Part shown: one piece after another, positions 8,101 through 18,925 of the stretch
How the letters are laid out: each line of letters begins with the position of its first letter
How positions within the stretch are numbered: the stretch's first letter is position 1
NCBI GenBank assembly: GCA_023954015.1
Contig: JAMLIS010000003.1
Location: 1 to 64,000 of the forward strand
Direction of reading: 5' to 3'
Length of the DNA: 64,000 bases
From: Burkholderiaceae bacterium
Lineage (GTDB): Bacteria; Pseudomonadota; Gammaproteobacteria; Burkholderiales; Burkholderiaceae_E
Made by a program: the position numbers and the translations under genes
The notes under the pieces: generated by a model
Told to the model about the DNA's origin: nothing
The model's database searches: none
Seen by the model: only the letters and a program-made list of their open reading frames with translations

Positions 8101-8840
8101 GCGATGCGGGCGATGCGGGCGATGCGGGCGTCGCGATGCGCATCGTCCGGATCGAAGACGTGCTGGGCCTGCCCGAAGATGCATTCGCGCCCGAACCCGG
8201 CGGCGAAGCGCGTACGAAGGTCGTGCTCCAGGTGCGCATGCCCGACGGCGAGTCGATCGGCATACGCGTGCCCGAGCCGGGACAGCCGCGCAACGTGGTG
8301 CTGCGCCCGCTCGCCTCGTTCGTCGGCGAGATTCCCGGCTTCGAAGGAGCGACGGTGCTCGGCGACGGTGCGGTGGCGCCGGTCTACGACCTGCCGCGAC
8401 TGCTCGCCCAGCGCCGGGCCGGGCGCGCGGCGCCGGCGCTGCACGCGGCGCGGGCGGCGCTGCCCGTGTGCCTCGTCGTGGACGATTCGGTCAGCGTTCG
8501 CCGGATGATGGAGCAGTTCGTGCGCGATCTCGGCTACGAGCCGGACAGCGCCGGCGACGGTGTCGAGGCGCTCGAGCGCGTGCGCCGCCGCATTCCGTCG
8601 ATCGTGCTCGTCGACCTGGAGATGCCGCGCATGAACGGCGTCGAGTTCGTGCGGGCGCTGCGTGCACAGGAGGCGACGCGCGACGTGCCCGTCGTGATGA
8701 TCACGTCGCGCTCGTCGGAGAAGCACCGCGCGCTCGCGCACGACGCGGGGGTCGATGTCTTCCTCACCAAACCCTACACCGAGGACGCGCTTGCCTCGCA
8801 CATCACGGCGCTGCTGCAGTCGCGCGGCGCCCGGCGCTGA
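5109..8840 (+). CDS. pilL: PilL/ChpA-like hybrid CheA kinase
   Basis: A 1243-residue hybrid histidine kinase overlapping pilJ by ATGA. Residues 1-420 are Hpt-like helical segments without an obvious active His. A true Hpt follows with His432 in AHTLKGSAN. Then comes a Pro/Ala linker holding a 7-residue repeat (about 570-620), the dimerisation helices, and the HATPase with its N-box near Asn831 (LLRNAVDHG) and its G-box SDDGRGLDL. A CheW-like regulatory domain covers about 960-1110. A C-terminal receiver carries phosphoacceptor Asp1169 (VLVDLEMPRMNG) and a TKPY lysine. It should phosphorylate the PilG/PilH receivers encoded upstream. P. aeruginosa ChpA is roughly twice as long and has more Hpt domains. 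Confidence 0.9.
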   Translation: MNANADPAADPRLDALDAAAVGLLEPLIVGMPFETGAAQGAGGFASDATNDAGAQAAAAGDWRARLAQALDRLSLAALPLELAGLAQTATLLAEWLRTPRPDGEGAPADAAAGVLRDGETALELALAEGWVGDAIAFCSGELGSDESASLVGRLRDWPGIDAQLTPERASALAMRLRADAQRIAQATRASLPAQASASAAAAADPGPSPQPEARGGLPAPSAHDASLAIGSDELQMLAEAAEQLDEEFRDALAAGPDFESFARIGDAIERYASAIAYVGLVPVSDALFAWHRNLACLARETHRFGQAHRDLLARLPSLWAALFEAPSSDAAGAALAPLADAAWPVSVDPTTLDAARRAFASIVRVGTRRVSAPEAEPDDEAMSLEIPPDADREVVDNLLRELPALSAAFSAAIERARAGSREDLAQGQRIAHTLKGSANTVGVRAIASLTHRLEDLLQLLDGADGERLAPDLADVLSDAADCLAEMSEAVAGLGDPPARARDVHRSVGQWIVRLLQVSASGQYVQPAAPHEEGGAQGQTTLPPPDDAPMSAPPQAAFGHTDGAAAAREPVAAAPEPAAATPETAAATPETAAATPETAAATPETAAAAPETAAAAPEVGAVARGDDDERPHEPGAGAAAQEWLRVPASLIERLLAFANEASILLSQAQEQAVEVDRVRATLVGGTDQLQDLSSELERLVDLRGSMLSERRERDDFDPLELDEHSDLQMVSRRIAESGADGRLIEQQLGRNVAALRDSLSRLERLQVDLREAALQTRTVRVESMVPRWARTVRQAARMAMREATLRVQGEDVEVDAQLLQALVEPIGHLLRNAVDHGIEPPDERERLGKPRAGCVSLHFSRDGGDLLIECSDDGRGLDLPAIRSRAVALGLIAPDESPSDSALARLAFVQGFSTRERATQLSGRGIGLEVVERIAREHRGTVAIDTQRGVATRVRLRLPVRLAAMPVVVVRSATYVIGLSVRDVERIVSADAGVAADASDAGDAGDAGVAMRIVRIEDVLGLPEDAFAPEPGGEARTKVVLQVRMPDGESIGIRVPEPGQPRNVVLRPLASFVGEIPGFEGATVLGDGAVAPVYDLPRLLAQRRAGRAAPALHAARAALPVCLVVDDSVSVRRMMEQFVRDLGYEPDSAGDGVEALERVRRRIPSIVLVDLEMPRMNGVEFVRALRAQEATRDVPVVMITSRSSEKHRALAHDAGVDVFLTKPYTEDALASHITALLQSRGARR
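6817..6960 (+). repeat. 21-bp minisatellite inside pilL
   Basis: About seven tandem copies of a 21-bp unit lie here, at least four of them identical, encoding the heptad AATPETA in the interdomain linker. Because 21 is a multiple of 3, copy-number change would alter linker length without breaking the frame. Confidence 0.9.
8073..8134 (+). repeat. 9-bp tandem repeat inside pilL CheW-like domain
   Basis: Repeats of the type GATGCGGGC encode an Asp-Ala-Gly run (DAGDAGDAG) between 'ERIVSA' and 'MRIVRIEDV'. It is an in-frame insertion into a loop of the CheW-like domain. Confidence 0.75.
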
Positions 8841-8898
8841 AGCGCGTCGCGCGGCAGCGGCCGCCGGCGCCGCGCGCTGCGGACGCGGCCGCGTACGC

Positions 8899-8927
8899 TT
8901 GTTCGCCCCTCGTCGCTGCGATAGCAT
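8899..8927 (+). promoter_or_regulatory. Putative sigma70 promoter of the CBS-domain gene
   Basis: TTGTTC (8899-8904) and TAGCAT (8922-8927) are separated by 17 bp, 47 bp before the ATG. This is the best-spaced pair among the TAGNAT-type -10 elements in the window. Confidence 0.5.
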
Positions 8928-8973
8928 CGACCTGCCTGGAGGCGCGCACGCGGCCGGGCTTCCGGAGGTCGCC

Positions 8974-9438
8974 ATGCAGGTCAGCGAAGTACTGCGGGTG
9001 AAGGGAAATGCCCTGTTCACCGTCACGCCCGACGCGATGCTGTCGGACTGCGTCGTCACGATGGCGGAGCACGACGTCGGCTCGCTGGTCGTGATGGACC
9101 GCGGCCGGCTCGCGGGCATGCTCACTTTTCGCGAAGTCATCGAGGTGCTGGCGCGGCGCCAGCGCGAGCAGCGCTCGGGACCGACGCCGCCGGTGGCCGA
9201 AATCGGCGTGCGCGAGGTGATGAAGACCGACCCGCTGGTCGTCTCGCCGCGGACCGACATCAACGAGCTGCGGCGCATCATGCTCGAGACGCGCCAGCGC
9301 TACGTGCCCGTGATGGAAGGCGCTACGTTGCTGGGCGTCATCTCGTTCCACGACGTCGCGCGAGCGGTTCTCGACGAGCAGGGCTTCGAGAACCGCATGC
9401 TCAAGGCCTACATCCGCAATTCGCCCTCCGAGAGCTGA
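8974..9438 (+). CDS. CBS-domain protein
   Basis: A 154-residue soluble protein made almost wholly of two CBS motifs (about residues 5-65 and 80-140). Such pairs form a Bateman module that binds adenosine nucleotides. The second motif shows the usual ending [23 protein letters not shown]. There is no attached catalytic domain, so it probably regulates a partner in response to nucleotide levels; the partner is unknown. GGAGG at 8963-8967 fixes the ATG at 8974. It is followed 50 nt later by surE, and the two may be cotranscribed. Confidence 0.88.
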   Translation: MQVSEVLRVKGNALFTVTPDAMLSDCVVTMAEHDVGSLVVMDRGRLAGMLTFREVIEVLARRQREQRSGPTPPVAEIGVREVMKTDPLVVSPRTDINELRRIMLETRQRYVPVMEGATLLGVISFHDVARAVLDEQGFENRMLKAYIRNSPSES

Positions 9439-9488
9439 AAGCACCGAAATATGAATGCCGCCGCTCGCGCGTGCGTGGCCGTTGCCGC

Positions 9489-10241
9489 ATGCGCATCCTG
9501 ATCAGCAACGACGACGGCTATTTCGCTCCCGGGATCGAAAAGCTCGCTGAAGTCGCCTCGGCCTTCGGGGACGTCACCGTGATCGCCCCCGAGCGCGATC
9601 GCAGCGGCGCGTCGAACTCGCTGACGCTCGACCGGCCGCTGTCGGTGCGCGTCGCGCACAACGGCTTCCTCTACGTGAACGGCACGCCCACCGACTGCGT
9701 GCACATCGCGGTCACCGGCCTGCTCGAGCACAAGCCCGACATCGTCCTGTCGGGAATCAACGACGGCGCGAACATGGGCGACGACACGATCTACTCGGGC
9801 ACCGTCGCCGCTGCGATGGAAGGCTATCTCCTGGGCGTTCCGTCGATCGCGTTCTCGCTCGCGCGCCGCGGCCACGAGCATCTGGACACCGCCGCCGAGG
9901 TTGCCCGCCGCCTGCTCGCGCGCCACGCGCGGCGGCGCCTGCCGGCGCCGATCCTGCTCAACGTGAACGTACCGGCGCTGCCGCTCGCCGAATTGCGCGG
10001 CGTGACGGTCACGCGCCTCGGGCGCCGGCACCTGGCCGAGCCGGTCGTGCGCGCCACGAGCCCGCGCGGCGACACGATCTACTGGATCGGGGCGGCGGGT
10101 CGCGCGAAGGAGGCCGGCCCGGGCACGGATTTTCACGCGGTCGACAGCGGCTGGGCGTCGGTCACGCCGCTCGACATCGACCTGACCGCCCCGCGCGCGT
10201 TGGGCGTCGTGCGCGAATGGGTCGGGGAAAGCAATGAGTGA
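9489..10241 (+). CDS. surE: 5'/3'-nucleotidase SurE
   Basis: A 250-residue metal-dependent nucleoside monophosphatase that removes phosphate from 5'- and 3'-NMPs. The N-terminus [15 protein letters not shown] carries the metal-binding Asp-Asp pair (residues 8-9). SGASNSLTL and [13 protein letters not shown] are further family signatures. The ATG at 9489 was chosen because the family starts exactly at MRILxSNDDG; an upstream in-frame ATG would add six untypical residues. It overlaps pcm by 8 nt, the usual surE-pcm arrangement linked to stationary-phase survival. Confidence 0.96.
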   Translation: MRILISNDDGYFAPGIEKLAEVASAFGDVTVIAPERDRSGASNSLTLDRPLSVRVAHNGFLYVNGTPTDCVHIAVTGLLEHKPDIVLSGINDGANMGDDTIYSGTVAAAMEGYLLGVPSIAFSLARRGHEHLDTAAEVARRLLARHARRRLPAPILLNVNVPALPLAELRGVTVTRLGRRHLAEPVVRATSPRGDTIYWIGAAGRAKEAGPGTDFHAVDSGWASVTPLDIDLTAPRALGVVREWVGESNE

Positions 10242-10983
10242 TCGGCCTTCGTGGCTGCCGCTGAAACCTTCGGTCGCGCGCCGGCGAGCCGAGCCAGCCG
10301 CGCCGGCACACCGGGAACGCACGGCGCCGTCGCTCGCCACCGACGGTGCGCGCGCCCGGATGATCGACGGACTGCGCCGTGCCGGGCTTCGCGATCCGCA
10401 GGTGCTCGAGGCGATGGCGCAGGTGCCGCGGCACCTCTTCGTCGATGCGGCGCTCGCCAGTCGCGGCTACGAGGACGTGGCGCTGCCGATCGGCCGCGGG
10501 CAGACCATCTCGAAGCCGAGCACGGTCGCGCGCATGATCGAGCTGGTCGCCGAGCCGCTCGCGCCGGCGCGGCGCGCCGGCGCCCGCGCCCTCGAAGTCG
10601 GCACCGGTTGCGGCTACCAGGCCGCGGTGCTGTCGCGCGTGTTCGGCGAAGTGGTATCGGTCGAGCGCCTGCGCGGGCTGCACGAGCAGGCGCGAACGAA
10701 CCTGCGGGCGATGCGCCTGCCGAACCTGCGACTCGTCTTCGGCGACGGAAACCTGGGCGTTCCGCAGGCGGCTCCTTTCGACGCGATCATCGTCGCCGCG
10801 GCAGCCGGCGATTCGATTCCGGAGTCGCTGCTCGAACAGATGCGCATCGGTGCGCGGCTCGTCGCACCGGTAGGCTCGACGCGACAGTCGTTGCACCTGG
10901 TCGAGCGCGTCGAGCGCGATCGCTGGCAGCTCACGATTCTCGATGCGGTACGATTCGTTCCGTTGCGCACCGGCACCGTCTAG
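10234..10983 (+). CDS. pcm: Protein-L-isoaspartate O-methyltransferase
   Basis: A 249-residue SAM-dependent methyltransferase that repairs isoaspartyl residues in aged proteins. The SAM-binding motif I is [16 protein letters not shown], preceded by the family signature [15 protein letters not shown]. The N-terminal about 35 residues are Arg/Ala-rich and poorly conserved, so a start further in (for example MIDGLRRAG) is possible. The ATG at 10234 gives an 8-nt overlap with surE. Next downstream is nlpD, as in many proteobacteria. Confidence 0.95.
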   Translation: MSDRPSWLPLKPSVARRRAEPAAPAHRERTAPSLATDGARARMIDGLRRAGLRDPQVLEAMAQVPRHLFVDAALASRGYEDVALPIGRGQTISKPSTVARMIELVAEPLAPARRAGARALEVGTGCGYQAAVLSRVFGEVVSVERLRGLHEQARTNLRAMRLPNLRLVFGDGNLGVPQAAPFDAIIVAAAAGDSIPESLLEQMRIGARLVAPVGSTRQSLHLVERVERDRWQLTILDAVRFVPLRTGTV

Positions 10984-11049
10984 GAGGTCGACTCCCCGGG
11001 CCGGATCTTTTCCGCCCTGCGACAGTGCGCCCGCGCGGCGCGAGCATCG

Positions 11050-11943
11050 ATGACCATCCTTCGAGCCGGCTTCGCTCGCGGCGAAGCCACCGCGGCGTTC
11101 CCGCGCCCGTCGTGGACCGCCGTCGCGGCGCTCCTCGTCCTGGCGGGTTGCGCCAGCCCGCATCCCGCACCGATCGTGCACCGTGCGCCGCCGACGCCGG
11201 TCGCCGCGGCGCCCGCCGTTCCCGCACCGCCCGTCGCCCCGCCGGATGCAGCTTCCGCTGCCGCCGGCGCAGCCGCCGCTGCAGCGGCGCCCGAGGCCGG
11301 CGTGCAGACGACGCCGATCGCGCGCGGACCGATCGAGACACGGCCGCTGCCCGGCGCTGCCGAGACTGCGGGCGCTGCCCCGGCGAACCTGCTGAAGACC
11401 GAACCGAAGGCGCTGAAGCAGCCGTATTCCGATGCGGCGCTCGCGCAGATGCGAGCGAACGCGCCCGCTGCTGCCGAGCCGATTCCGCCGGTGGCGAGCG
11501 CCGCGCCCAGTGCGGCTGCCGCGGCACGATCGGCCCCGCCCGATGTTCCGGCAGCACCCGCGGCAGGCGGTGCCGGCGCGAGCGAGTGGATCTGGCCCGC
11601 GTCGGGCCAGGTCGTCCAGGACTTCGCCCAACCGCGCAGCATGGGAATCGCGATCTCCGGCAAGCCCGGAGACCCGGTCGTCGCGGTCAACGACGGGCGC
11701 GTGATCTTCAGCGGCGCCGGTCCGCGCTCCTACGGCAACCTCGTCATCGTCAAGCACGGCGACGACACGCTTTCCGTCTACGCGCACAACCGCGCGCTGC
11801 TCGTGAAGGAAGGCCAGAGCGTCAAGCGCGGCCAGCGCATTGCCGAACTGGGCAGCTCGGGCACCGATTCGCCGAAGCTGCACTTCGAGATCCGCAAGGA
11901 CGGCCGGCCGATCGACCCGCGCAAGGTACTGCCCGCGCGCTGA
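11050..11943 (+). CDS. nlpD: NlpD-like LytM-domain lipoprotein without a LysM domain
   Basis: A 297-residue envelope lipoprotein. The signal sequence ends in the lipobox LAGC (Cys34). A Pro/Ala-rich stretch (35-170) follows where NlpD normally carries a LysM peptidoglycan-binding domain; I see no LysM. The segment KALKQPYSDAALAQM is typical of betaproteobacterial NlpD. The C-terminal LytM/M23 domain (about 180-297) keeps the fold but has lost the HxxxD and HxH metal ligands (SMGIAISG, LHFEIR). It therefore probably activates an amidase rather than cutting peptidoglycan. Position after surE-pcm supports nlpD. The usual next gene, rpoS, is missing. Confidence 0.88.
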   Translation: MTILRAGFARGEATAAFPRPSWTAVAALLVLAGCASPHPAPIVHRAPPTPVAAAPAVPAPPVAPPDAASAAAGAAAAAAAPEAGVQTTPIARGPIETRPLPGAAETAGAAPANLLKTEPKALKQPYSDAALAQMRANAPAAAEPIPPVASAAPSAAAAARSAPPDVPAAPAAGGAGASEWIWPASGQVVQDFAQPRSMGIAISGKPGDPVVAVNDGRVIFSGAGPRSYGNLVIVKHGDDTLSVYAHNRALLVKEGQSVKRGQRIAELGSSGTDSPKLHFEIRKDGRPIDPRKVLPAR

Positions 11944-11974
11944 CACGCCGACCCGCGCAAGCAGCCGTACGCCG

Positions 11975-12786
11975 ATGACCCCGATCCTGTGCTTCGACAT
12001 CGAGACGGTTCCCGACATCGCGGGCCTGCGCGCGTTGGGGTCGCTCGACGATTCGATCGACGACGCCGCGGTGGCCGAGCTCGCTTTCGCCAGGCGGCGC
12101 GAACAGACCGGCAGCGACTTCCTGCCGCTGCACCTGCAGCGCGTGGTGGCGATCGCGTGCCTGTTCCGGGACGACGACGGGCTGTCGATACGCTGTCTCG
12201 GACAACCCGGCGATCCCGAGGCGCGTCTCGTGCAGGCGTTCTACCGATTCGTCGACCGGCACACGCCGCAGCTCGTTTCCTGGAACGGCGGCGGCTTCGA
12301 CCTGCAGGTGCTGCACTACCGCGCGCTGATCAACGGCGTGCAGGCAACGCGCTACTGGGAGCAGGGCGACGACGACCGGGATTTTCGTTTCAACAACTAC
12401 CTGAACCGCTATCACGCGCGTCATCTCGACCTGATGGCCCTGCTCGCGCTGTTCACGCCGCGCGCGAATGCGCCGCTCGACGAGCTGGCGAAGCTGTGCG
12501 GCTTTCCGGGCAAGCTGGGGATGGACGGTTCGCAGGTGTGGGACGGCTACCTTGCGGGGCGCCTGCCGGAGATCCGCGCCTACTGCGAGACCGACGTCGC
12601 CAACACGTGGCTGGTGTTCTGCCGGTTCCAGACGATGCGCGGCGCCTGGACGCCCGAGCGCTATCGCAGCGAGCTGGCGCTGTTGCGCGAGACGCTCGCC
12701 ACGCAGTGTGCGCAGGCGCCGCACTGGCGGGAATTCCTCGACGCCTGGCCCGAGCGTTCGGCCGGCGCCGAACGGGCGGGCGACGG

Positions 12787-12790
<4 letters not shown>
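11975..12790 (+). CDS. Predicted 3'-5' exonuclease related to the PolB exonuclease domain
   Basis: A 271-residue DnaQ-fold protein. The Exo I motif is FDIETVPD near the N-terminus (Asp and Glu metal ligands). Exo II is [16 protein letters not shown] and Exo III is [12 protein letters not shown]. It matches the stand-alone PolB-like exonuclease family and should degrade DNA or RNA from the 3' end; no cellular role is established. The ATG at 11975 places the Exo I motif immediately after the start. The stop overlaps the TTG start of rlmD by 4 nt, so the two are likely translationally coupled. Confidence 0.88.
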
Positions 12791-14148
<1,358 letters not shown>

Positions 14149-14186
14149 GCCTTCGTCGAAGGCGCCCGGGCAGTGCCTGAAACGGG

Positions 14187-14212
14187 CGATGCCCGCGCGG
14201 AGGCGGGCATCG
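14187..14212 (-). terminator. Hairpin terminator between rlmD and the Bax inhibitor-1 gene
   Basis: A perfect 10-bp stem (CGATGCCCGC with its complement) and a 6-nt loop. Read on the minus strand it is followed by CCCGTTT, so it best serves the minus-strand gene. It could act in both directions between these convergent genes. Confidence 0.6.
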
Positions 14213-14274
14213 AGCGGGCCGGTGGGCCCTGCGGCCGGTTCGAGACCCGGCCGGTTCGGCGCCGAAGCGCCTCC

Positions 14275-14985
14275 TCAGTCGCGCTCGCCGCCGAAGACGC
14301 CGAGCAGCATCAGCAGGTTCGCGAAGACGTTGTAGACGCTCAGGTAGACCGACAACGTGGCCGTCACGTAGTTGGTTTCGCCGCCGTTCACGACGCGCTG
14401 CAGGTCGTACAGGATGAACGCCGAGAAGATCAGCACGGCAAGCGTGGAGACGGTGAGCATCAGCGCCGGCATCTGCAGCCAGATATTGGCGATGGCCGCG
14501 ACGAAGATGACCAGGAATCCCATGAACAGCCACCTGCCCATGCCGCTGAAATCGCGCTTCGAGACGCTGGCCACCGTGGCCATGACGGCGAAGATCGCCG
14601 CCGTGCCGCCGAAGGCCGTCATGATCAGGCCCGCGCCGTTCGAGAAGCCGAGCACCGCTCCGATCAGGCGCGACAGCATCAGCCCCATGAAGAACGTGAA
14701 GCCGAGCAGCAGCGCGACGCCGATCCCGCTGTTCTTGAAGCGCTCGATGGCGAAGAAAAAGCCGAAGGCCACGCCGAGGAAGAGGATCAGCCCCATGAAC
14801 GGACTGCCGGCGAAGAACGAGAAGCCGGTCTGCACGCCGATCCAGGCACCCAGCACGGTGGGGACCATCGAAAGGGCGAGCAGCCAGTACGTGTTGCGCA
14901 GCACCCGGTTGCGGCTCGCCGCGTCGAGTGCGCCTCCGTAGCTGCCGCGTACTGCGCGGGTGTCGATGCGATCCTGGAATGCCAT
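14275..14985 (-). CDS. Bax inhibitor-1/YccA family membrane protein
   Basis: A 236-residue, seven-helix inner-membrane protein of the BI-1 (TMBIM) family. The N-terminus resembles bacterial YccA/YbhL members (RNTYWLLALSMVPTVLGAWIG), and the C-terminal helix contains the typical FILYDLQRVVNGGETNYV segment with its conserved acidic residue. Bacterial members are thought to modulate membrane proteases or calcium leak. It is convergent with rlmD and divergent from ndk. Confidence 0.93.
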   Translation of the reverse strand: MAFQDRIDTRAVRGSYGGALDAASRNRVLRNTYWLLALSMVPTVLGAWIGVQTGFSFFAGSPFMGLILFLGVAFGFFFAIERFKNSGIGVALLLGFTFFMGLMLSRLIGAVLGFSNGAGLIMTAFGGTAAIFAVMATVASVSKRDFSGMGRWLFMGFLVIFVAAIANIWLQMPALMLTVSTLAVLIFSAFILYDLQRVVNGGETNYVTATLSVYLSVYNVFANLLMLLGVFGGERD

Positions 14986-15278
14986 GTGTCGTCTTCTCCG
15001 TAAGGGATGCCGCCGTGCCCGACATGGGGGCGAATGCGGCCGGTTTCAAGGCGCCGCGTGCTGCTGCGGCGTCGGGGCGGCGGACAGGCGCATGCTAGAC
15101 TTGATCCGTGTGCCGCGCACCGTCCCGGGCGGACGCCCGGGCGTTGAAGATGCGCCACACCTTCGCCTGCGCCGGCGGATTTCCGCCCATTCTATTCAAT
15201 AATTCACCGACGAACCTGCATTTGCCGCGTTGCGCTCGCGCCGTTGCGACCGTGCGGCGATGCTTCACCGGAATCTCC
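14986..15278. other. Intergenic region between the BI-1 gene and ndk
   Basis: A 293-bp divergent intergenic region. It holds an extended -10-like TGCTAGACT (15093-15101) and a strong short hairpin (15124-15141, arms CCCGGGCG/CGCCCGGG), followed by an AT-rich patch (TATTCAATAATTC near 15193). The hairpin lies inside the presumed ndk leader and could be a weak attenuator. No conserved small gene is visible. Confidence 0.5.
15093..15101 (+). promoter_or_regulatory. Putative extended -10 upstream of ndk
   Basis: TGCTAGACT reads as TGN followed by the hexamer TAGACT. It lies 178 bp before the ndk ATG and would give a long leader. No clear -35 is seen. Confidence 0.3.
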
Positions 15279-15704
<426 letters not shown>

Positions 15705-15730
15705 CCGACGAGGGCCGGCGCCACGCTGTC

Positions 15731-16900
15731 ATGAACGCCTCGAAGGACAACGAAGCGGTGAAGGTCCGCCTGCTCGGCCTGGATCGGGAAGCGCTCGAAC
15801 GGCAATGCGTCGAATGGGGCCAGAAGCCCTTTCGCGCCCGCCAGCTGTTGCGCTGGATCCACCAGCGCGGCGCCGCCGATTTCGACGCCATGACCGATCT
15901 CGCGCACGACTTCCGTCGCGTGCTCGCGCAACGTGCGTGCATCGAGGCGCCCGCCGTGCTGGCCGATCACGAGTCGGCCGACGGCACGCGCAAGTGGCTG
16001 CTCGACGTCGGATCGGGCAACGCGGTCGAGACGGTCTTCATCCCCGAGGTCGACCGCGGGACGCTTTGCGTGTCCACGCAGGCCGGCTGCGCCGTGAACT
16101 GCCTGTTCTGCTCGACGGGCAAGCAGGGCTTCGCGCGCAACCTTCGCGCCGACGAGATCGTCGCGCAGGTGTGGCACGCGAAGCGCGCGCTCGGGCGCGA
16201 CGACGACGAGACGCGGACGCCGTCGCCGCTGCGCGCCGTGACGAACGTGGTGTTCATGGGGATGGGCGAGCCGCTGCAGAACTACTCGGCCACGCTCGCC
16301 GCGCTGCACCTGCTGCTCGACGATCACGCCTACGGGCTTTCGCGCAGGCGCGTCACCGTGTCGACCTCCGGCGTCGTCCCGATGATCGACCGGCTGCGCG
16401 AGGACTGCCCGGTCGCACTCGCCGTCTCGCTGCACGCGCCCGACGACGCGCTGCGCGACCGGCTCGTTCCGCTGAACCGGAAGTATCCGCTGGCCGAGCT
16501 GATGGGCGCGTGTCGGCGCTATCTCGAGCGGGCGCCGCGCGATTTCGTCACCTTCGAGTACGTGATGCTCGACGGCGTCAACGACAGCGACGCGCAGGCC
16601 GACGCGTTGCTCGCGTGCGTGCGCGGCGTCCCCTGCAAGTTCAACCTCATCCCGTTCAACCCGTTCCCCAATTCGGGCCTGCGGCGCTCGACCGACGCGC
16701 GCATCCGCGCGTTCGCGCAGCGGCTGCTCGATGCGGGCATCGTCACCACGGTGCGGCGCACGCGCGGCGACGACATCGACGCGGCATGCGGGCAGCTCGC
16801 CGGCGAGGTGCAGGATCGCACCCGGCTGCGCGAGCGCGAGCAGCGCACGCGCAGCGTCGAACGAACCCGGCGAAGCGCCGTCGAAGGAATCCGCCCGTGA
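15731..16900 (+). CDS. rlmN: Dual-specificity 23S rRNA/tRNA (adenine-C2) methyltransferase RlmN
   Basis: A 389-residue radical-SAM enzyme that methylates A2503 of 23S rRNA and A37 of some tRNAs. The cluster motif is CAVNCLFC (Cys120, Cys124, Cys127). GMGEPLQNY and [10 protein letters not shown] are family signatures, and the conserved cysteine near the C-terminus is in [12 protein letters not shown]. The ATG at 15731 precedes the usual N-terminal helix. The stop overlaps the GTG start of pilF by 4 nt. Confidence 0.96.
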   Translation: MNASKDNEAVKVRLLGLDREALERQCVEWGQKPFRARQLLRWIHQRGAADFDAMTDLAHDFRRVLAQRACIEAPAVLADHESADGTRKWLLDVGSGNAVETVFIPEVDRGTLCVSTQAGCAVNCLFCSTGKQGFARNLRADEIVAQVWHAKRALGRDDDETRTPSPLRAVTNVVFMGMGEPLQNYSATLAALHLLLDDHAYGLSRRRVTVSTSGVVPMIDRLREDCPVALAVSLHAPDDALRDRLVPLNRKYPLAELMGACRRYLERAPRDFVTFEYVMLDGVNDSDAQADALLACVRGVPCKFNLIPFNPFPNSGLRRSTDARIRAFAQRLLDAGIVTTVRRTRGDDIDAACGQLAGEVQDRTRLREREQRTRSVERTRRSAVEGIRP

Positions 16901-17724
16901 AAGCTTCCGTCGCCGCTGTCGCCGTCGTGGCGTCGTTGCTCGGGCTCGCCGGATGCGCGACCGAAGGAGCGATGCCGGCGACGGACGGGGCGCTGAGCAC
17001 GACCTCGGCGGCCACCGGAGCGGTATTGCCCGGCTCGCCCGAGGAGAGCGACGAGCGTCGGCGGGCGCGAATCCGGCTGGAGCTCGCGGCGAGCTATTAC
17101 CAGCAGGGAAATTTCAAGGTCGCGCTCGACGAACTGCGCCAGGCGATGGAGATCGACCCGGGCTACGCACCGGTCTACGGCGTGCTCGGACTGGTCTACA
17201 ACGACCTCGGCGAACGCGATCGCGCCGAGGATGCGTTCCAGCGCGGGCTGCGGCTGGCGCCGAACGACGCCGACCTGAACAACAGCTACGGCTGGTTCCT
17301 GTGCCAGACCGGGCGCGAGCGCGCCTCGCTCGAGCGCTTCGCGCGGGCGCTGAACGACCCGCTGTACCGTACGCCGGCCAAGCCGCTGCACAATGCCGGC
17401 ATCTGCGCCCTGCGCATCGGCGACGAGGAAACGGCCGAGCGCAACCTGCAGCGCGCCTTCCAGGTCGACCCGTCGAACGCCGTGGCGATGTACCACCTCG
17501 CCGAGCTGTACCTGAAGCGCGCAGAGGCGAATCGCTCGCGCTTCTATTCGCAGCGGTTGCTGAGCACCTACGAGCCGACGCCGCAGACGCTCTGGCTCGC
17601 GCTGCGGGTCGAGCATGCGCTCGGCCACGTCGACGCCGAGAAGAGCCTGGCCGCGCAGCTGCAACGCCGTTTCCCCGATTCGCCCGAAGCAGCGCTGCTG
17701 GCGCAGGGCCGCTTCGGCGGCTGA
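16897..17724 (+). CDS. pilF: Type IV pilus pilotin lipoprotein PilF/PilW
   Basis: A 275-residue TPR lipoprotein starting at GTG 16897 within a GTGA overlap with rlmN. The lipobox is LAGC (Cys20). After a 40-residue linker come about five to six TPR units ([20 protein letters not shown] and following). PilF helps assemble the PilQ secretin in the outer membrane, which fits the pil chemosensory operon elsewhere in the window. The position between rlmN and rodZ is conserved in betaproteobacteria. Confidence 0.92.
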   Translation: MKASVAAVAVVASLLGLAGCATEGAMPATDGALSTTSAATGAVLPGSPEESDERRRARIRLELAASYYQQGNFKVALDELRQAMEIDPGYAPVYGVLGLVYNDLGERDRAEDAFQRGLRLAPNDADLNNSYGWFLCQTGRERASLERFARALNDPLYRTPAKPLHNAGICALRIGDEETAERNLQRAFQVDPSNAVAMYHLAELYLKRAEANRSRFYSQRLLSTYEPTPQTLWLALRVEHALGHVDAEKSLAAQLQRRFPDSPEAALLAQGRFGG

Positions 17725-17734
17725 CACGGACACC

Positions 17735-18925
17735 ATGAACGTCGAAGCGACTCCCGCCCCGGAATCGATCACCCGGATCGCATCGCCCGAGCAACTCGTC
17801 GGCGCGCGCGAGGCGCGCGGCTGGTCCCGGTCCGACATCGCAGCCAAGCTCGGCATGATGCCGCGACAGATCGACGCCATCGAGCAGGGACGCTGGGAGG
17901 CGTTGCCGGGCAACGCGTTCGTGCGCGGCGCGATCCGGGCATACGGCAAGGCGCTGCAGCTCGATGTCGCGCCGTTGCTCGCCGCGCTCGGCGCGCAGGC
18001 GAACGCGCCCGAGCTGCGCCCGTCTTCGTCGCTCGACTCGCCGTTGCCGCGCCACGGCGCGCTGGGCTTCGACAACGGAGGATCGGGAAGCCGGATCGTC
18101 TGGATCCTGCTCGGCGTCATCGGCGTGATCGCCATCGCCATGTATTTCGGACGCGGCGCCGATCTCGGCCAGGTGCTCGAGCCGGGGCGCAGCGGCAGTA
18201 CCACCGGGCGCAGCACGGTGGACGTCGTTCCGGTCGTGCCGGGCGCGAGCAGCGGCAGCGACGTGTCCGACGTCCAGCGGGGGAGCGCGACTGCGGGTTC
18301 GGGTGCCGGCGCGGCAACGCCGGCGGCGCCCTCCGCGGTGCCGCAACCGGCCGGTTCCGCAGCGGTGCCTGCGCCGTCGGCCGGCGCACCGGCTGCGGGT
18401 GCGACCGCGGGCGTCGGCGGCTCCGACGGGTCGGCGGGCGCGGGCGGCGCATCGGGAAGCGCTTCGAGCGGCATGTCGGGCGGCGCTTCGAGCGGCGGCG
18501 CTTCCGCCGCCGTGCTCGGCGAGGCGTCCGCCGCTTCGCCGACTTCCGCTGCGACTTCGTCGGCGGGCACCGCCGCACCCGGTTCGGGCGGCGCATCGGC
18601 CGACGCCGGGCGGGTCGGCGGCGTCTCCGGCGCGGCCGCGACTCCCGCGAGCGCCGGTGCAGCGAGCGCGGGTGCCCCGCCTGCGGCGGCCGGCTCGGTC
18701 GTGATGCACTTCGAGCGCGAGTCGTGGGTCGACGTGCGCGATGCGAACGGCAAGGTCCTGCTGATGGGCACGCAGCCGGCGAACAGCACTCGCGAAGTCT
18801 CCGGGCAGAAGCCGTATTCGTTGACGATCGGCAACGCTGCTTTCGTGCGCATCGAGCACGCAGGACGCGACGTCGACCTGGGTACCGTCACGCAGAAGGG
18901 CGTGGCACGCGTGCGCATCGAGTGA
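17735..18925 (+). CDS. rodZ: RodZ-like cytoskeletal membrane protein
   Basis: A 396-residue bitopic protein. The cytoplasmic helix-turn-helix of the RodZ type covers about residues 18-85 ([19 protein letters not shown]). A single TM lies at 121-138 ([18 protein letters not shown]). A low-complexity Ser/Gly/Ala/Pro stretch of about 180 residues follows, then the C-terminal beta domain (about 322-396, [16 protein letters not shown]). RodZ links MreB to the elongasome and sets rod shape. The periplasmic linker is long for the family. The stop is part of a GTGA overlap with the first possible ispG start. Confidence 0.9.
   Translation: MNVEATPAPESITRIASPEQLVGAREARGWSRSDIAAKLGMMPRQIDAIEQGRWEALPGNAFVRGAIRAYGKALQLDVAPLLAALGAQANAPELRPSSSLDSPLPRHGALGFDNGGSGSRIVWILLGVIGVIAIAMYFGRGADLGQVLEPGRSGSTTGRSTVDVVPVVPGASSGSDVSDVQRGSATAGSGAGAATPAAPSAVPQPAGSAAVPAPSAGAPAAGATAGVGGSDGSAGAGGASGSASSGMSGGASSGGASAAVLGEASAASPTSAATSSAGTAAPGSGGASADAGRVGGVSGAAATPASAGAASAGAPPAAAGSVVMHFERESWVDVRDANGKVLLMGTQPANSTREVSGQKPYSLTIGNAAFVRIEHAGRDVDLGTVTQKGVARVRIE

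Noticed and set aside
14173-15003. 276-codon plus-strand frame opposite the Bax inhibitor-1 gene
   Set aside because: The minus-strand frame encodes a clear seven-helix family protein. The plus frame is charged, low-complexity shadow sequence.
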